Notes under the pieces: generated by a model
The model's database searches: none
What the model was told of the DNA's origin: nothing
Seen by the model: the letters and a program-made list of their open reading frames with translations, nothing else
Part shown: piece by piece, positions 1 to 8,166 of the stretch
Layout of the letters: each line of letters opens with the position of its first letter
Numbering within the stretch: the stretch's first letter is position 1
Assembly (NCBI GenBank): GCA_942493125.1
Contig: OW818667.1
Location: 1 to 64,000, forward strand
From: Fusibacter_C sp942493125
GTDB lineage: Bacteria > Bacillota > Clostridia > Peptostreptococcales > Acidaminobacteraceae
Direction: 5' to 3'
DNA length: 64,000 nt
Translations under genes and position numbers: made by a program

Positions 1-657
1 GTCTATTTGTATTTCAATACAAATCTGCTTCGCATCCAAAATGTGCTATTCAATGAAAATCCGTTTGTCGATCTATACGACATACAGAGGTATTCCGGTG
101 TTTCCATTGGAACACCCTATTTTGAAGTTGATCCTGTCGAAGCGGCGAATAAACTTAAAACGCATCCATATATCAAAGATGCTACAGCAGAAAAGAAATT
201 TCCAGGTACGATTGTCTTTAAGGTGACCTATCGGGAGCACTTTTTTAACATTCGTTATTCTGATATCGTCTTATCTATGGACGATCAATTGCATGTGCTT
301 GAAGTGCTTGCAACAGAAAATGACGGCTACACAGTTGAGGGTTTTGCCTTTGAAAGTTTTTCTACAGGTAAGGTCATCGATGTAACACAGCTCTATATCT
401 TGGAAAATATTGTGGATTTGATCAACCTTCTCAAACAGAGTCATCTCACACCAAATCCGCTTATTGTATTTGAAAATAGAAATATCGTACTGACTGTCGA
501 AACACTTCACGTAAAGTTCGGCGTCGGGGAAAACATAGAAGATAAGTTCAATGCCTTTGTCAATATTTATGAAGCACTAAAGGCAGATGGCATCACCACT
601 GGCGTAATCGATGTTAGTAGCGATGGATTGCCTGTATATAGACCTTTTGGAGAGTAG
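1..657 (+). CDS. ftsQ: Cell-division protein FtsQ/DivIB, 5' end cut by window edge
   Basis: The reading frame is open from base 1, so the gene starts upstream; 218 codons are visible. The opening part reads like a POTRA domain (IQNVLFNENPFVD followed by a GTPYFEVD stretch and HPYIKDATAEKKFPGTI), followed by the beta-rich FtsQ/DivIB domain. This is a membrane-anchored divisome protein that links early and late division proteins outside the cytoplasm; the cytoplasmic tail and membrane helix lie outside the window. It is followed 4 bases later by the DUF881 genes and the small basic protein gene, the order seen in the Bacillus divIB-ylxW-ylxX-sbp cluster, which supports the call. Confidence 0.85.
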   Translation, partial: VYLYFNTNLLRIQNVLFNENPFVDLYDIQRYSGVSIGTPYFEVDPVEAANKLKTHPYIKDATAEKKFPGTIVFKVTYREHFFNIRYSDIVLSMDDQLHVLEVLATENDGYTVEGFAFESFSTGKVIDVTQLYILENIVDLINLLKQSHLTPNPLIVFENRNIVLTVETLHVKFGVGENIEDKFNAFVNIYEALKADGITTGVIDVSSDGLPVYRPFGE

Positions 658-661
658 AAAT

Positions 662-1375
662 ATGAAGAAAAAAGACAACTTGTGGATTGGCGGCGCCTGT
701 ATCATTTTAGGTGTGTTTATCGCATTTCAAATGAAGTTCATACAAGGCACGTACTTAAATGGTGCGAGCCCAACGCAAAAGACGACTGAGATTTTAAATG
801 AACTCAGCGCAGTCAAGACTGAAAAAGAAGGCTTGATCGAAGAAATCGAGCGCTTAGAAGAACAACTCGATAAAATTCAAAATTCGGCTTCTGAAGAAAG
901 TGCGATCGTAAAAAATTTGACGGATGAACTCAACCGTTATAAAGCATTTTCAGGAATGACGAAGGTGACAGGAACTGGTGTCATGATTACCATTGACAAC
1001 CCACCAAAGGATTTAAATATCGGTCTTGAAAAAAATATCGCCTATGACTACAAATTGATTTTGGATTTAATCAACGAACTCAATTCAGCTGGTGCGGAAG
1101 CAATATCCATCAACGATCAGCGCATGATCAACAACACAGAAGTGAGACTCGCAGGCAGTCAAGTCAACGTTAACACATTACCGATAAGCCCTCCTTATGT
1201 CATCAAAGCCATCGGTAGCTCCAGCACACTTGATGGTGCTGTCAATCAGCGATTTGGCATCGTTCAAAACATTCAGGAAACAGGCTATTATGTAGAAGTA
1301 AAGCAAGTAGAAAATCTGGAAATTGGCGCTTTTAACGGCAGTTTGAAGTTTAGATATGCAAATACGGTGAAATAG
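662..1375 (+). CDS. DUF881 protein, first paralogue (YlxW/YlxX family)
   Basis: 237 residues. Start is ATG at 662 (MKKKDNLWIGG), just after the ftsQ stop; a longer in-frame opening from 611 would overlap ftsQ and is not preferred. One N-terminal membrane helix (about residues 7-22, IGGACIILGVFIAFQM), then a coiled coil rich in E/K/L (about 45-85), then the DUF881 fold with GTGVMITIDNP and the late APPYVIKAIG-like motif (here SPPYVIKAIGSS). Function is unknown; family members sit in division clusters, so a divisome-associated envelope role is inferred only from position. A second paralogue follows directly. Confidence 0.85.
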   Translation: MKKKDNLWIGGACIILGVFIAFQMKFIQGTYLNGASPTQKTTEILNELSAVKTEKEGLIEEIERLEEQLDKIQNSASEESAIVKNLTDELNRYKAFSGMTKVTGTGVMITIDNPPKDLNIGLEKNIAYDYKLILDLINELNSAGAEAISINDQRMINNTEVRLAGSQVNVNTLPISPPYVIKAIGSSSTLDGAVNQRFGIVQNIQETGYYVEVKQVENLEIGAFNGSLKFRYANTVK

Positions 1376-2086
1376 ATGAAATGGAATTCCAAGAGAAAAG
1401 TAATGTTCTCTCTGACCCTTTTACTTGGTGTGTTAATCGCACTACAAGTGAAGACGCTCAATTCAGGCATTAAGTATCTGTCCATCAAAGACATGTACAC
1501 ACAAAGCATCGAGCTTGAGAGTCAAAAATCCGAATTGGTTCTTTTAAATGCAAAAGTTGAAGACTTGAAAACGCAAATTGCGACTTATCAAACAGCTAAA
1601 GATGATGAAGAAATCGATTATGAGACGTTCTTATTAAGTGAAATAGACAATACGAAAGCCGTGGCAGGTCTCACGTCATTAGAAGGCCCAGGTGTCGTCA
1701 TCATCGTTACAGATGGCACGAGAGATTTGCTTGAAGATGAGAGCCCAAATAGCGTATGGGTGCATGACATTGATATAAGGGCTATGGTGGATGACCTTCG
1801 AAATGCAGGTGCTGAAGCGATTGCCATCAACGGCCAACGCGTTGTTTTCAACAAATCTAAAATTCAATGCACGGGTCCGACGATTAAAATCAATGACCAA
1901 GTCTTTGCACCGCCTTACGTCATAAAAGCGATAGGGGATCGAAAGTTCCTCGAGTCGATCATCAATGCACCAGGTAGCTTCAGTGAGGACTTGAGAAGTT
2001 GGGGCGTTTTCGTGGAAGTCAATACATCGATCAGCGTGAGCATCCCCCAATATGATGGGTTTGTAAGCTATGAATACGTAAACTAA
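1376..2086 (+). CDS. DUF881 protein, second paralogue
   Basis: 236 residues; the ATG at 1376 follows the TAG of the previous gene with no gap, implying tight co-translation. Same plan as its neighbour: N-terminal membrane helix (about 8-24), short coiled coil (about 40-70), then the DUF881 domain with GPGVVIIVTDG, GAEAIAINGQRV and APPYVIKAIGD. The two proteins look like a tandem duplication that has diverged strongly. Corresponds in position to YlxX of the Bacillus divIB-ylxW-ylxX-sbp cluster. Biochemical function unknown. Confidence 0.85.
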   Translation: MKWNSKRKVMFSLTLLLGVLIALQVKTLNSGIKYLSIKDMYTQSIELESQKSELVLLNAKVEDLKTQIATYQTAKDDEEIDYETFLLSEIDNTKAVAGLTSLEGPGVVIIVTDGTRDLLEDESPNSVWVHDIDIRAMVDDLRNAGAEAIAINGQRVVFNKSKIQCTGPTIKINDQVFAPPYVIKAIGDRKFLESIINAPGSFSEDLRSWGVFVEVNTSISVSIPQYDGFVSYEYVN

Positions 2087-2101
2087 GGAAGGGGCAAAAC
2101 T

Positions 2102-2443
2102 ATGTTTATTGCCATTTTAGGTATATTATTAGGCGTACTTGTGGGGTTATATATTCCCTTTGAGTTTTCGACCATATCTTCACTTTACATTTCTGTTGGC
2201 ATCTTAGCGGCAATCGATTCCATTATTGGTGCTATAAGGGCGAGCATTGAAGGAAAATTTGATGGACTGATTTTCATAAGCGGTTTTTTTGTCAATGCTA
2301 TCCTAGCGATTACATTGTCATTTTTAGGCGATCAGCTAGGTGTTCCAATTTATTACGCAGCCATCTTCGTATTCGGAACACGGCTATTTAACAATATTGG
2401 TATCATTAGACGATATACGATTGAACGTTACAGGGGCAAATAG
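2102..2443 (+). CDS. sbp: Small basic protein Sbp (DUF1290)
   Basis: 113 residues, ATG preceded by GGAAGGGG at 2087-2095. Three to four hydrophobic helices (about 1-17, 26-45, 58-75, 82-97), the pattern of the DUF1290 small basic membrane protein, ending in a basic tail RRYTIERYRGK. In Bacillus and Clostridia this gene sits between the DUF881 genes and ftsA. Function unknown; probably membrane-associated with the divisome. Here the next gene is ftsZ, because ftsA is absent. Confidence 0.85.
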   Translation: MFIAILGILLGVLVGLYIPFEFSTISSLYISVGILAAIDSIIGAIRASIEGKFDGLIFISGFFVNAILAITLSFLGDQLGVPIYYAAIFVFGTRLFNNIGIIRRYTIERYRGK

Positions 2444-2450
2444 AATGCAA

Positions 2451-2476
2451 GCAATAGGCCTTTCGACCTATATTGC
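2451..2476 (+). terminator. Weak hairpin after sbp
   Basis: GCAATAGG pairs with CCTATATTGC (2-nt bulge) around an 8-nt loop. There is no immediate T-run, so it may slow or partly end transcription rather than stop it. It separates the ftsQ-sbp genes from the ftsZ leader. Confidence 0.4.
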
Positions 2477-2539
2477 TCTCAATTGCTTTAAATCAGTCAT
2501 TTTTTGAAAAAAAAATATTCCAAAAAATTTAAAAAGAGT

Positions 2540-2690
2540 ATATACTATATGTAGTAGAAACCCAGGTGAGTTTGGCAATATATGTTGCGGAAAATCGTTT
2601 TGTTTCTACCCTAAATCAGGGGTGTTTTATTAAAAGACGAAGTTAATTAGGACTTAAAGCATAATTGTTTATATAAAAGTGATTATAAAC
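2540..2690 (+). promoter_or_regulatory. ftsZ promoter region and structured leader
   Basis: A -10-like TATACT lies at 2540-2545 without a good -35. Downstream, GTAGAAAC at 2554-2561 pairs perfectly with GTTTCTAC at 2602-2609. A second small hairpin, ACCCT (2608-2612) with AGGGGT (2618-2623) followed by GTTTTATT, uses bases of the first stem, so the two cannot form together. A third stem pairs GTTTATA (2667-2673) with TATAAAC (2684-2690). The ftsZ ribosome site AAGGAGG follows near 2718-2724. The alternating stems suggest an attenuator or binding site; no known riboswitch class was recognised. Confidence 0.4.
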
Positions 2691-2729
2691 ACCTGAGAAT
2701 TATTACTTTGCGGGATAAGGAGGATTTTC

Positions 2730-3839
2730 ATGTTAGAATTTGATGTTGCTGTTGAAGAATTTGCCCAGCTTAAAGTAATTGGTGTTGGTGGCGGAGGAAA
2801 TAACGCCGTTAACAGAATGATTAAATCGAATTTAAAAGGCGTTCAGTTTATCGCGATCAATACAGATAAACAAGCCCTTTACAGCTCAGCGGCAGAATAT
2901 AAATTACAAATTGGCGAAAAATTGACAAGAGGTCTCGGAGCTGGCGCAAACCCAGAAGTTGGGAAGAAAGCGGCTGAAGAAAGTCGCGACGATATTTTCC
3001 AAGCACTTCAAGGCGCAGACATGGTATTTATCACAGCTGGTATGGGCGGTGGTACAGGTACTGGAGCAGCACCTATCGTCGCTGAGATTGCCAAAGAAAT
3101 GGGCATCTTGACTGTTGGCGTTGTAACGAAACCTTTTTCTTTTGAAGGCAAGAGACGTATGAAACATGCTGAAGAAGGCATCGAAGAGTTAAAAAAACGT
3201 GTAGATACATTAATCACAATCCCAAATGACCGCCTGTTAGAAATCGTTGAAAAACGTACATCCATTTTGGATGCATTTACGATTGCTGATGATGTCTTAA
3301 GACAAGGTGTTCAAGGTATTTCCAATACAATCACTGAAACGGGATTGATCAACGTAGACTTTGCCGACGTTAAGACGATCATGTTCGAACAAGGTTTAGC
3401 ACATATGGGTATCGGTTCATCAAGCGGCGATGATCGCGCAATCGATGCAACCAACCAAGCCATACACAGTCCGTTACTCGAAACCTCTATTAAAGGCTCA
3501 AAAGGTATTTTGTTAAATATTCGCGGTGGCAAATCCCTAGGCATGATGGAGATTCAACAAGCGGCAGATCTCGTCTATAGAGAAGCAGATCCAGATGCAA
3601 ATATTATCATGGGTGCGGTTATTGACGAATCTTTAAAAGATGAAATCACAGTCACTGTGATCGCAACAGGTTTTGATTCTTATAAACCTGAACCGAAAGT
3701 TGAACCAAAAGTTGCAAACAATGCTTCATATACAAACAAACCAATTAAAAATGAAACTGTCAGGGTTCAACCGGCAGAAGCTGATCCTGCAGAAGACGAC
3801 ACATTTGATATTCCAACGTTTTTAAGAAAGAAAAGATAA
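2730..3839 (+). CDS. ftsZ: Cell-division GTPase FtsZ
   Basis: 369 residues. Tubulin-like GTPase that forms the Z-ring at midcell. The N-terminus has LKVIGVGGGGNNAVNRMI, the tubulin signature GGGTGTGAAP near residues 107-115, and the T7-loop region NVDFADVKTIM around residue 205-215. After a short linker rich in P, K and E the C-terminal peptide DIPTFLRKKR is intact; in other bacteria this peptide binds FtsA, SepF and other tethers. Expressed from its own leader and closed by a strong terminator, so it seems to be transcribed alone. No ftsA precedes it; SepF, encoded at 11520, is a plausible membrane tether. Confidence 0.98.
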   Translation: MLEFDVAVEEFAQLKVIGVGGGGNNAVNRMIKSNLKGVQFIAINTDKQALYSSAAEYKLQIGEKLTRGLGAGANPEVGKKAAEESRDDIFQALQGADMVFITAGMGGGTGTGAAPIVAEIAKEMGILTVGVVTKPFSFEGKRRMKHAEEGIEELKKRVDTLITIPNDRLLEIVEKRTSILDAFTIADDVLRQGVQGISNTITETGLINVDFADVKTIMFEQGLAHMGIGSSSGDDRAIDATNQAIHSPLLETSIKGSKGILLNIRGGKSLGMMEIQQAADLVYREADPDANIIMGAVIDESLKDEITVTVIATGFDSYKPEPKVEPKVANNASYTNKPIKNETVRVQPAEADPAEDDTFDIPTFLRKKR

Positions 3840-3865
3840 CCTTGCTTCTAGCAAGGTTTTTTTTT
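3838..3865 (+). terminator. ftsZ terminator
   Basis: AACCTTGC pairs with GCAAGGTT around TTCTA, followed by a run of nine T. The stem begins inside the ftsZ stop codon. Confidence 0.9.
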
Positions 3866-3870
3866 AAATA

Positions 3871-3890
3871 AGGAAATTGTATAATTACCT
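3871..3890. repeat. Dispersed palindromic repeat, copy 1
   Basis: AGGAAATTGTATAATTACCT, an imperfect palindrome just after the ftsZ terminator and 25 bases before nrdR. Matches the consensus of copies at 5419, 21742, 36386, 54821 and 60725. It includes TATAAT at 3880-3885, so a role as the nrdR -10 element cannot be excluded. Confidence 0.55.
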
Positions 3891-3915
3891 AATAAACCGA
3901 TGGAGAGGTGAAGCG

Positions 3916-4377
3916 ATGAAATGTCCTTATTGTAGCAGTTTAGAATCGAAAGTGATTGATTCAAGACCGACAGACGATGGCCATGTGATTAGGCGTCGAC
4001 GAGAGTGCATCAACTGTAATCAACGATTTACTACTTATGAAAAAATCGAAGAAATTCCAATTATCATTGTAAAAAAAGATGGCACTCGTGAGTCCTACAA
4101 TAGGATGAAAGTTCTCAACGGCATTATCAGAGCTTGTGAAAAACGCCCGGTATCCATGGAACAAATGGAACGTTTGATTGACCAAATTGAAACGCGCATG
4201 CATACGTCTATGGAAAAAGAAGTTCAGTCTGAGCTTATAGGCGAGCTTGTCATGTCCGGTTTAAAAGACCTGGATGAAGTAGCATACGTCAGATTTGCTT
4301 CGGTTTATAGACAGTTTAAGGATATCAATACGTTTATTAATGAGTTGACGAAATTGTTGCAGGAAAAGGCAAAGTAG
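3916..4377 (+). CDS. nrdR: Transcriptional repressor NrdR
   Basis: 153 residues. Start is ATG at 3916, giving the expected MKCPYC N-terminus with GAGAGGTG upstream; a longer frame from 3877 is less likely. The zinc ribbon is formed by CPYC (residues 3-6) and CINCNQRF (about 31-37), and the ATP-cone follows from about residue 49 (VKKDGTRESYNRMK). NrdR senses ATP/dATP and represses ribonucleotide reductase genes. Length is typical of the family. It stands alone between ftsZ and pgeF; its own target nrd genes are not in the window. Confidence 0.96.
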   Translation: MKCPYCSSLESKVIDSRPTDDGHVIRRRRECINCNQRFTTYEKIEEIPIIIVKKDGTRESYNRMKVLNGIIRACEKRPVSMEQMERLIDQIETRMHTSMEKEVQSELIGELVMSGLKDLDEVAYVRFASVYRQFKDINTFINELTKLLQEKAK

Positions 4378-4502
4378 CGAGAAAAAAATCGAAGATTTTT
4401 TTCTCGCTCGACGTAGGCTACGCAGTTGCCAGGAGAGTGTGCGCACGTTATGGATCTTCGATTTTTTCTTATAATACATTCGAAAAAATCGAAGATTTTT
4501 TA
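4376..4502. repeat. Composite hairpin element between nrdR and pgeF
   Basis: AGCGAGAAAAAAATC at 4376-4390 pairs perfectly over 15 bp with 4394-4408 around GAA; it begins in the nrdR stop codon and may act as its terminator. A second 15-bp perfect inverted repeat pairs 4454-4468 (ATCTTCGATTTTTTC) with 4482-4496. The core AAAAAATCGAAGATTTTTT therefore occurs directly twice and inverted once. Between them lies a more GC-rich stretch with CGTAGGCTACG and GTGCGCAC palindromes. The loop of the second hairpin contains TATAAT (4470-4475). Confidence 0.7.
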
Positions 4503-4537
4503 CGACCTTGACTTAACAAAAGCATGGAGATGACAGG

Positions 4538-5344
4538 ATGAATTATTTCTCAAATATAAAAGTGCCCCACGGTATTACAACGCGTCAAGGTGGCGTGAGC
4601 GAAGGTGTATTTGGATCTATGAACACGAGCTTTTTTGGCATAGATGATAAATTGGCTGTTTTTGAAAACATCAAACGGTCACTGGATGCCATAGGATCTG
4701 ACGCCAAAATTATCATTGCGACACAGCAAGTACATTCAAACACGATCTTAGTGATTGATGCACATACAACATTTACAGAACTTAGAAAAATTGATGTTTC
4801 TGGATCTGCACTTGAAGGCTATGAATTATACGTTTCACCTGAGACAGATGGTTTGGTCACAAACAGAAGCGATGTCGTGCTCATGACCTTTTATGCTGAC
4901 TGTGTGCCTCTAATGTTACATGACCAAGTCACTGGGTGCGTCGGATCGATACATAGTGGTTGGCGCGGTACAGTAAATTTAATTGGGCAAGAAGCGGTAT
5001 CTATCTTTCAAGGACTGGGAAGTGACCTAAAGAATATACAAGTCGGTATTGGACATTGTGCAGGTGTATGTTGTTATGAAGTTGATATGCCCGTGATTGA
5101 AGCCTTTCATGTCCATTTTTCTGAGCTAGAGATGATGGCCTTTATGACGCCTAAAGAAAATGACAAAGTCATGCTTGATTTGAAAATTGCGAATGCTATG
5201 ATCTTTAAACGCAGTGGTATTGAAGAAGCAAATATCGAAATCAATCAGGCGTGTACAATTTGTGATGCGCATTCGTATCACTCACATAGAAGAACTGGTT
5301 ACCCAAGAGGTTCAATGAGCGCTTTTATCCAATGCAATAAATAA
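4538..5344 (+). CDS. pgeF: PgeF/YfiH family multi-copper-like purine nucleoside phosphorylase
   Basis: 268 residues, ATG preceded by GGAGATGACAGG. Carries family motifs: GVSEG near residue 22, TFYADCVPL around 120, a SIHSGWRGT block around 143-152 and HCAGVCCYEV around 181-190; the His and Cys residues are the metal-binding set of the YfiH/LACC1 fold. Family members act on purine nucleosides (adenosine phosphorolysis or deamination) or edit peptidoglycan amino acids; which activity applies here cannot be read from sequence. Often found near nrdR, yggS, sepF and the ftsZ region in Firmicutes, as here. Confidence 0.9.
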   Translation: MNYFSNIKVPHGITTRQGGVSEGVFGSMNTSFFGIDDKLAVFENIKRSLDAIGSDAKIIIATQQVHSNTILVIDAHTTFTELRKIDVSGSALEGYELYVSPETDGLVTNRSDVVLMTFYADCVPLMLHDQVTGCVGSIHSGWRGTVNLIGQEAVSIFQGLGSDLKNIQVGIGHCAGVCCYEVDMPVIEAFHVHFSELEMMAFMTPKENDKVMLDLKIANAMIFKRSGIEEANIEINQACTICDAHSYHSHRRTGYPRGSMSAFIQCNK

Positions 5345-5418
5345 GTTGTAATTAGACCTCTGGTATATTACAATTAAATATTGACTGGCCAATTTAGGCT
5401 AGACCGTTTATTCGTTGA

Positions 5419-5439
5419 GGAAATTGTGCGACAATTTCC
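5419..5439. repeat. Dispersed palindromic repeat, copy 2 (perfect stem)
   Basis: Arms GGAAATTGT and ACAATTTCC match perfectly around GCG. It lies in the 124-base gap between pgeF and the DUF512 gene and is followed by TAGTTAGTTTTTTT, so it could also serve as a terminator for pgeF. Confidence 0.6.
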
Positions 5440-5468
5440 ATAGTTAGTTTTTTTAGAAAGGGTCAAAC

Positions 5469-6794
5469 ATGAACCGCATTAAAAAGGTCGACATAGGCTC
5501 GATTGCTGAAGAACTCGATATTGAAGTAGGCGATATTTTGCTTACAATCAATGAGCAACCTGTTGTCGACATTATTGATTATATGTTTCTCACAAATGAC
5601 GAAACAATAGAAATTGAAATACAAAAACCTGATGGTGAAATTTGGGCGATTGAGATTGACAAGGAATATGATGAACCACTAGGTATAGAATTTGAAAATC
5701 CGATTATTGATCAAGCGAAACGCTGCACTAACAACTGTGTCTTTTGTTTTATTGACCAATTGCCCAAGGGGATGAGAGACTCCCTCTACTTTAAGGATGA
5801 CGATTCACGCCTTTCTTTTTTACAAGGCAATTTCGTGACTTTAACCAATCTTAAAGATGCCGATATCAATCGGATTATTAGGTACCGAATAAGCCCGATC
5901 AACGTTTCCGTGCATACGACTGATCCAGAACTACGCGTGAAGATGCTTGGCAATCGATTTGCTGGTAATATCCTTGAGCGTCTGAAGCAGCTTATTGATG
6001 GTGGCATCACGGTCAATGTTCAAATTGTTCTATGCCCTGGGTATAATGACGGTGACGCACTTAAGCGCACACTCGAAGATTTAGTTTCATTTCATCCAAC
6101 ATTAAATAGTATCGCAATCGTTCCAATTGGACTTACAAGACATAGAGACGGTTTAATTGAGATGCACGGCTTCGATGAGATGACGGCAAATGCAACAATT
6201 CAGATCGTTCACGAGTTTCAAAAGAAAGCTCTTATTAAATTGAAGACGCGATTTGCCTTTTTGGCAGATGAGTTTTATATATTGGCAAAACAAGATTTCC
6301 CCATGGATGAAGCCTATGAAAGTTATATTCAACTGGAAGATGGCGTTGGCATGATACGTAAGCTCGTAACAGAGATTGAAGCGTTTCTTGCTAAACCCGA
6401 AAAAGGTGATGGTGTCCATAGACATGTTGCAATGATCACGGGCACAGCAGCTGCACCACATCTTGAAATTTTAGCCAAACGCATTCATTCGGTATATCCG
6501 AATATTGAACTAAAAATTGTTCCTATCGTCAATCACTTCTTTGGTGAGAAAATCACAGTGTCTGGTTTAATTACAGGTCAGGACATCGTCGAACAGACAA
6601 AAGATTTTAAAATGGCGGACAAAAACAGCCTGATTCTTCTCCCGAGCGCCATGTTTAGGGCAGACGAAGAAGTCCTGTTGGATGATATGACGCGCACGGA
6701 CCTTGAAGCGCATTTTGGTGTTGCTGTTAAAAAAGTCGAATCTGAAGGCAAGCAGCTCATGTGGCATTTATTATATGGAGGCACAAATGTATAG
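5469..6794 (+). CDS. PDZ/radical-SAM DUF512 protein
   Basis: 441 residues. N-terminal PDZ-like segment (about 1-75: KVDIGSIAEELDIEVGDILLTING-type turn), then a radical-SAM-type Cys cluster CTNNCVFCFIDQLPKGMR (about residues 87-104) and the DUF512 C-terminal domain. This family, common in Clostridia and usually next to der as here, is annotated as a putative Fe-S oxidoreductase; the substrate is unknown. The last 8 bases overlap the start of der, pointing to translational coupling. The Cys spacing CxxxCxxC is intact, so it should bind a [4Fe-4S] cluster. Confidence 0.9.
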   Translation: MNRIKKVDIGSIAEELDIEVGDILLTINEQPVVDIIDYMFLTNDETIEIEIQKPDGEIWAIEIDKEYDEPLGIEFENPIIDQAKRCTNNCVFCFIDQLPKGMRDSLYFKDDDSRLSFLQGNFVTLTNLKDADINRIIRYRISPINVSVHTTDPELRVKMLGNRFAGNILERLKQLIDGGITVNVQIVLCPGYNDGDALKRTLEDLVSFHPTLNSIAIVPIGLTRHRDGLIEMHGFDEMTANATIQIVHEFQKKALIKLKTRFAFLADEFYILAKQDFPMDEAYESYIQLEDGVGMIRKLVTEIEAFLAKPEKGDGVHRHVAMITGTAAAPHLEILAKRIHSVYPNIELKIVPIVNHFFGEKITVSGLITGQDIVEQTKDFKMADKNSLILLPSAMFRADEEVLLDDMTRTDLEAHFGVAVKKVESEGKQLMWHLLYGGTNV

Positions 6795-8109
6795 AAAACC
6801 CATAGTGGCGGTCGTTGGACGACCAAATGTAGGAAAATCGACTTTTTTCAATAGAATAGCCGGTTCAAGAATTTCCATAGTCGAAGACACACCTGGCGTT
6901 ACACGCGATAGAATATATGCCGATTGTGAATGGTTGACGCACAAGTTTATCATGATTGATACAGGTGGTATTGAACCATCATCAACGGATGTGATCTTGG
7001 CGCAAATGAGAGATCAGGCACAAATCGCCATCGATACTGCTGACGTCATCGTCTTTGTATGTGATGGCAAAGCGAGCTATACAACTGCGGATGAAGAAAT
7101 CGCACATATGCTTAGACGCTCAAAGAAACCCGTTATTTTGGTTTTAAATAAAATCGATCAGTTCAAACAACCGGATCATTTTTATGATTATTTTTCACTA
7201 GGTCTTGGCGAACCCGTCATGATTTCTTCTGTAAATGCAATGGGCTTAGGCGATTTGCTTGACGATATTTGCAAATTGTTCCCACCAAATGACGCACTCG
7301 AAGAGGACGATGAAACGATTAAGATCTGCTTGATTGGCAAGCCGAACGTCGGAAAATCTTCTATGGTCAACAAGATCATCGGGGAAAATAGAGTAATTGT
7401 GTCTGAGATTGCAGGTACAACGCGCGATGCAATTGACACGCCGTTCACTTACAATGATCAAAAGTTTGTACTCATTGATACAGCTGGCCTAAGACGTCAA
7501 TCAAAAGTCAACGAGAACATCGAAAAATACAGTGTCATCCGTACTTTGACGGCCATTGAACGTTCAGATGTCTGTTTCATACTGATTGATGCAGCAGAAG
7601 GCATCACTGAGCAGGATAAAAAAGTGGCTGGATACGCACATGAAGCGGGAAAGGCATCCATTTTTGTCGTCAACAAATGGGACTTGATTGAAAAGGACAA
7701 CGATACGTTTAACGAATTTAAAAAACGTATCAAAGAAGAATTCCCATTTATGGCCTATGCACCAGCTATGTTCGTCTCAACCGTTACTGGACAGAGGGTT
7801 ATGCAACTACTTGAACAAGCGGTATACGTTTCAAACAATCATGCGCTTAGAATTTCAACAGGCGTACTGAACGACATTATCAATGAGGCGATTGCGCTTA
7901 ACCAAGTGCCATCTGACAAAGGCAAGCGTTTAAAAATCTATTATGCGACACAAGTATCTGTTAAACCACCTACTTTTGTGTTGTTTGTAAATATTGCTGA
8001 ATTGGCGCATTTCTCCTATGTGCGTTATCTAGAAAATCAGATTCGCAAGAATTTCAATTATGAAGGTACACCAATCGTGTTCAAAGTTAAAGCACGTGGT
8101 GAAGATTAG
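6787..8109 (+). CDS. der: Ribosome-assembly GTPase Der (EngA)
   Basis: 440 residues. Start ATG at 6787 (MYRKPIVAVVGRPNVGKS) with GGAGG at 6777-6781, inside the end of the DUF512 gene; the longer in-frame opening at 6703 is not preferred. Two tandem G domains: GRPNVGKSTFFN (about 10-21) with NKID near 120, and GKPNVGKSSMVN (about 183-194) with NKWD near 297, followed by the C-terminal KH-like domain. Der is needed for 50S subunit assembly. Closed by a strong terminator. Confidence 0.97.
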   Translation: MYRKPIVAVVGRPNVGKSTFFNRIAGSRISIVEDTPGVTRDRIYADCEWLTHKFIMIDTGGIEPSSTDVILAQMRDQAQIAIDTADVIVFVCDGKASYTTADEEIAHMLRRSKKPVILVLNKIDQFKQPDHFYDYFSLGLGEPVMISSVNAMGLGDLLDDICKLFPPNDALEEDDETIKICLIGKPNVGKSSMVNKIIGENRVIVSEIAGTTRDAIDTPFTYNDQKFVLIDTAGLRRQSKVNENIEKYSVIRTLTAIERSDVCFILIDAAEGITEQDKKVAGYAHEAGKASIFVVNKWDLIEKDNDTFNEFKKRIKEEFPFMAYAPAMFVSTVTGQRVMQLLEQAVYVSNNHALRISTGVLNDIINEAIALNQVPSDKGKRLKIYYATQVSVKPPTFVLFVNIAELAHFSYVRYLENQIRKNFNYEGTPIVFKVKARGED

Positions 8110-8154
8110 ACACATCATGTGTCAAAGACACAGGTCAAATCTGTGTCTTTTTTT
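8109..8154 (+). terminator. der terminator with a competing upstream hairpin
   Basis: AAAGACACAG (8124-8133) pairs with CTGTGTCTTT (8141-8150), followed by TTTT. Just before it GACACA (8109-8114) pairs with TGTGTC (8118-8123). Because both left arms contain GACACA and both right arms TGTGTC, alternative pairings are possible. Confidence 0.8.
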
Positions 8155-8166
8155 GAAGGAGGCATT

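Noticed and set aside
1..657. Truncated or broken first gene
   Set aside because: The frame is open at the window edge; it is simply cut by the window.
2540..2630. Purine riboswitch in the ftsZ leader (GTTTCTACC string)
   Set aside because: Only one conserved string matches; the paired stem uses it differently and other core bases are missing.
4261..4479. Minus-strand frame over the nrdR end and hairpin element
   Set aside because: Basic low-complexity translation created by the A/T-rich hairpins.
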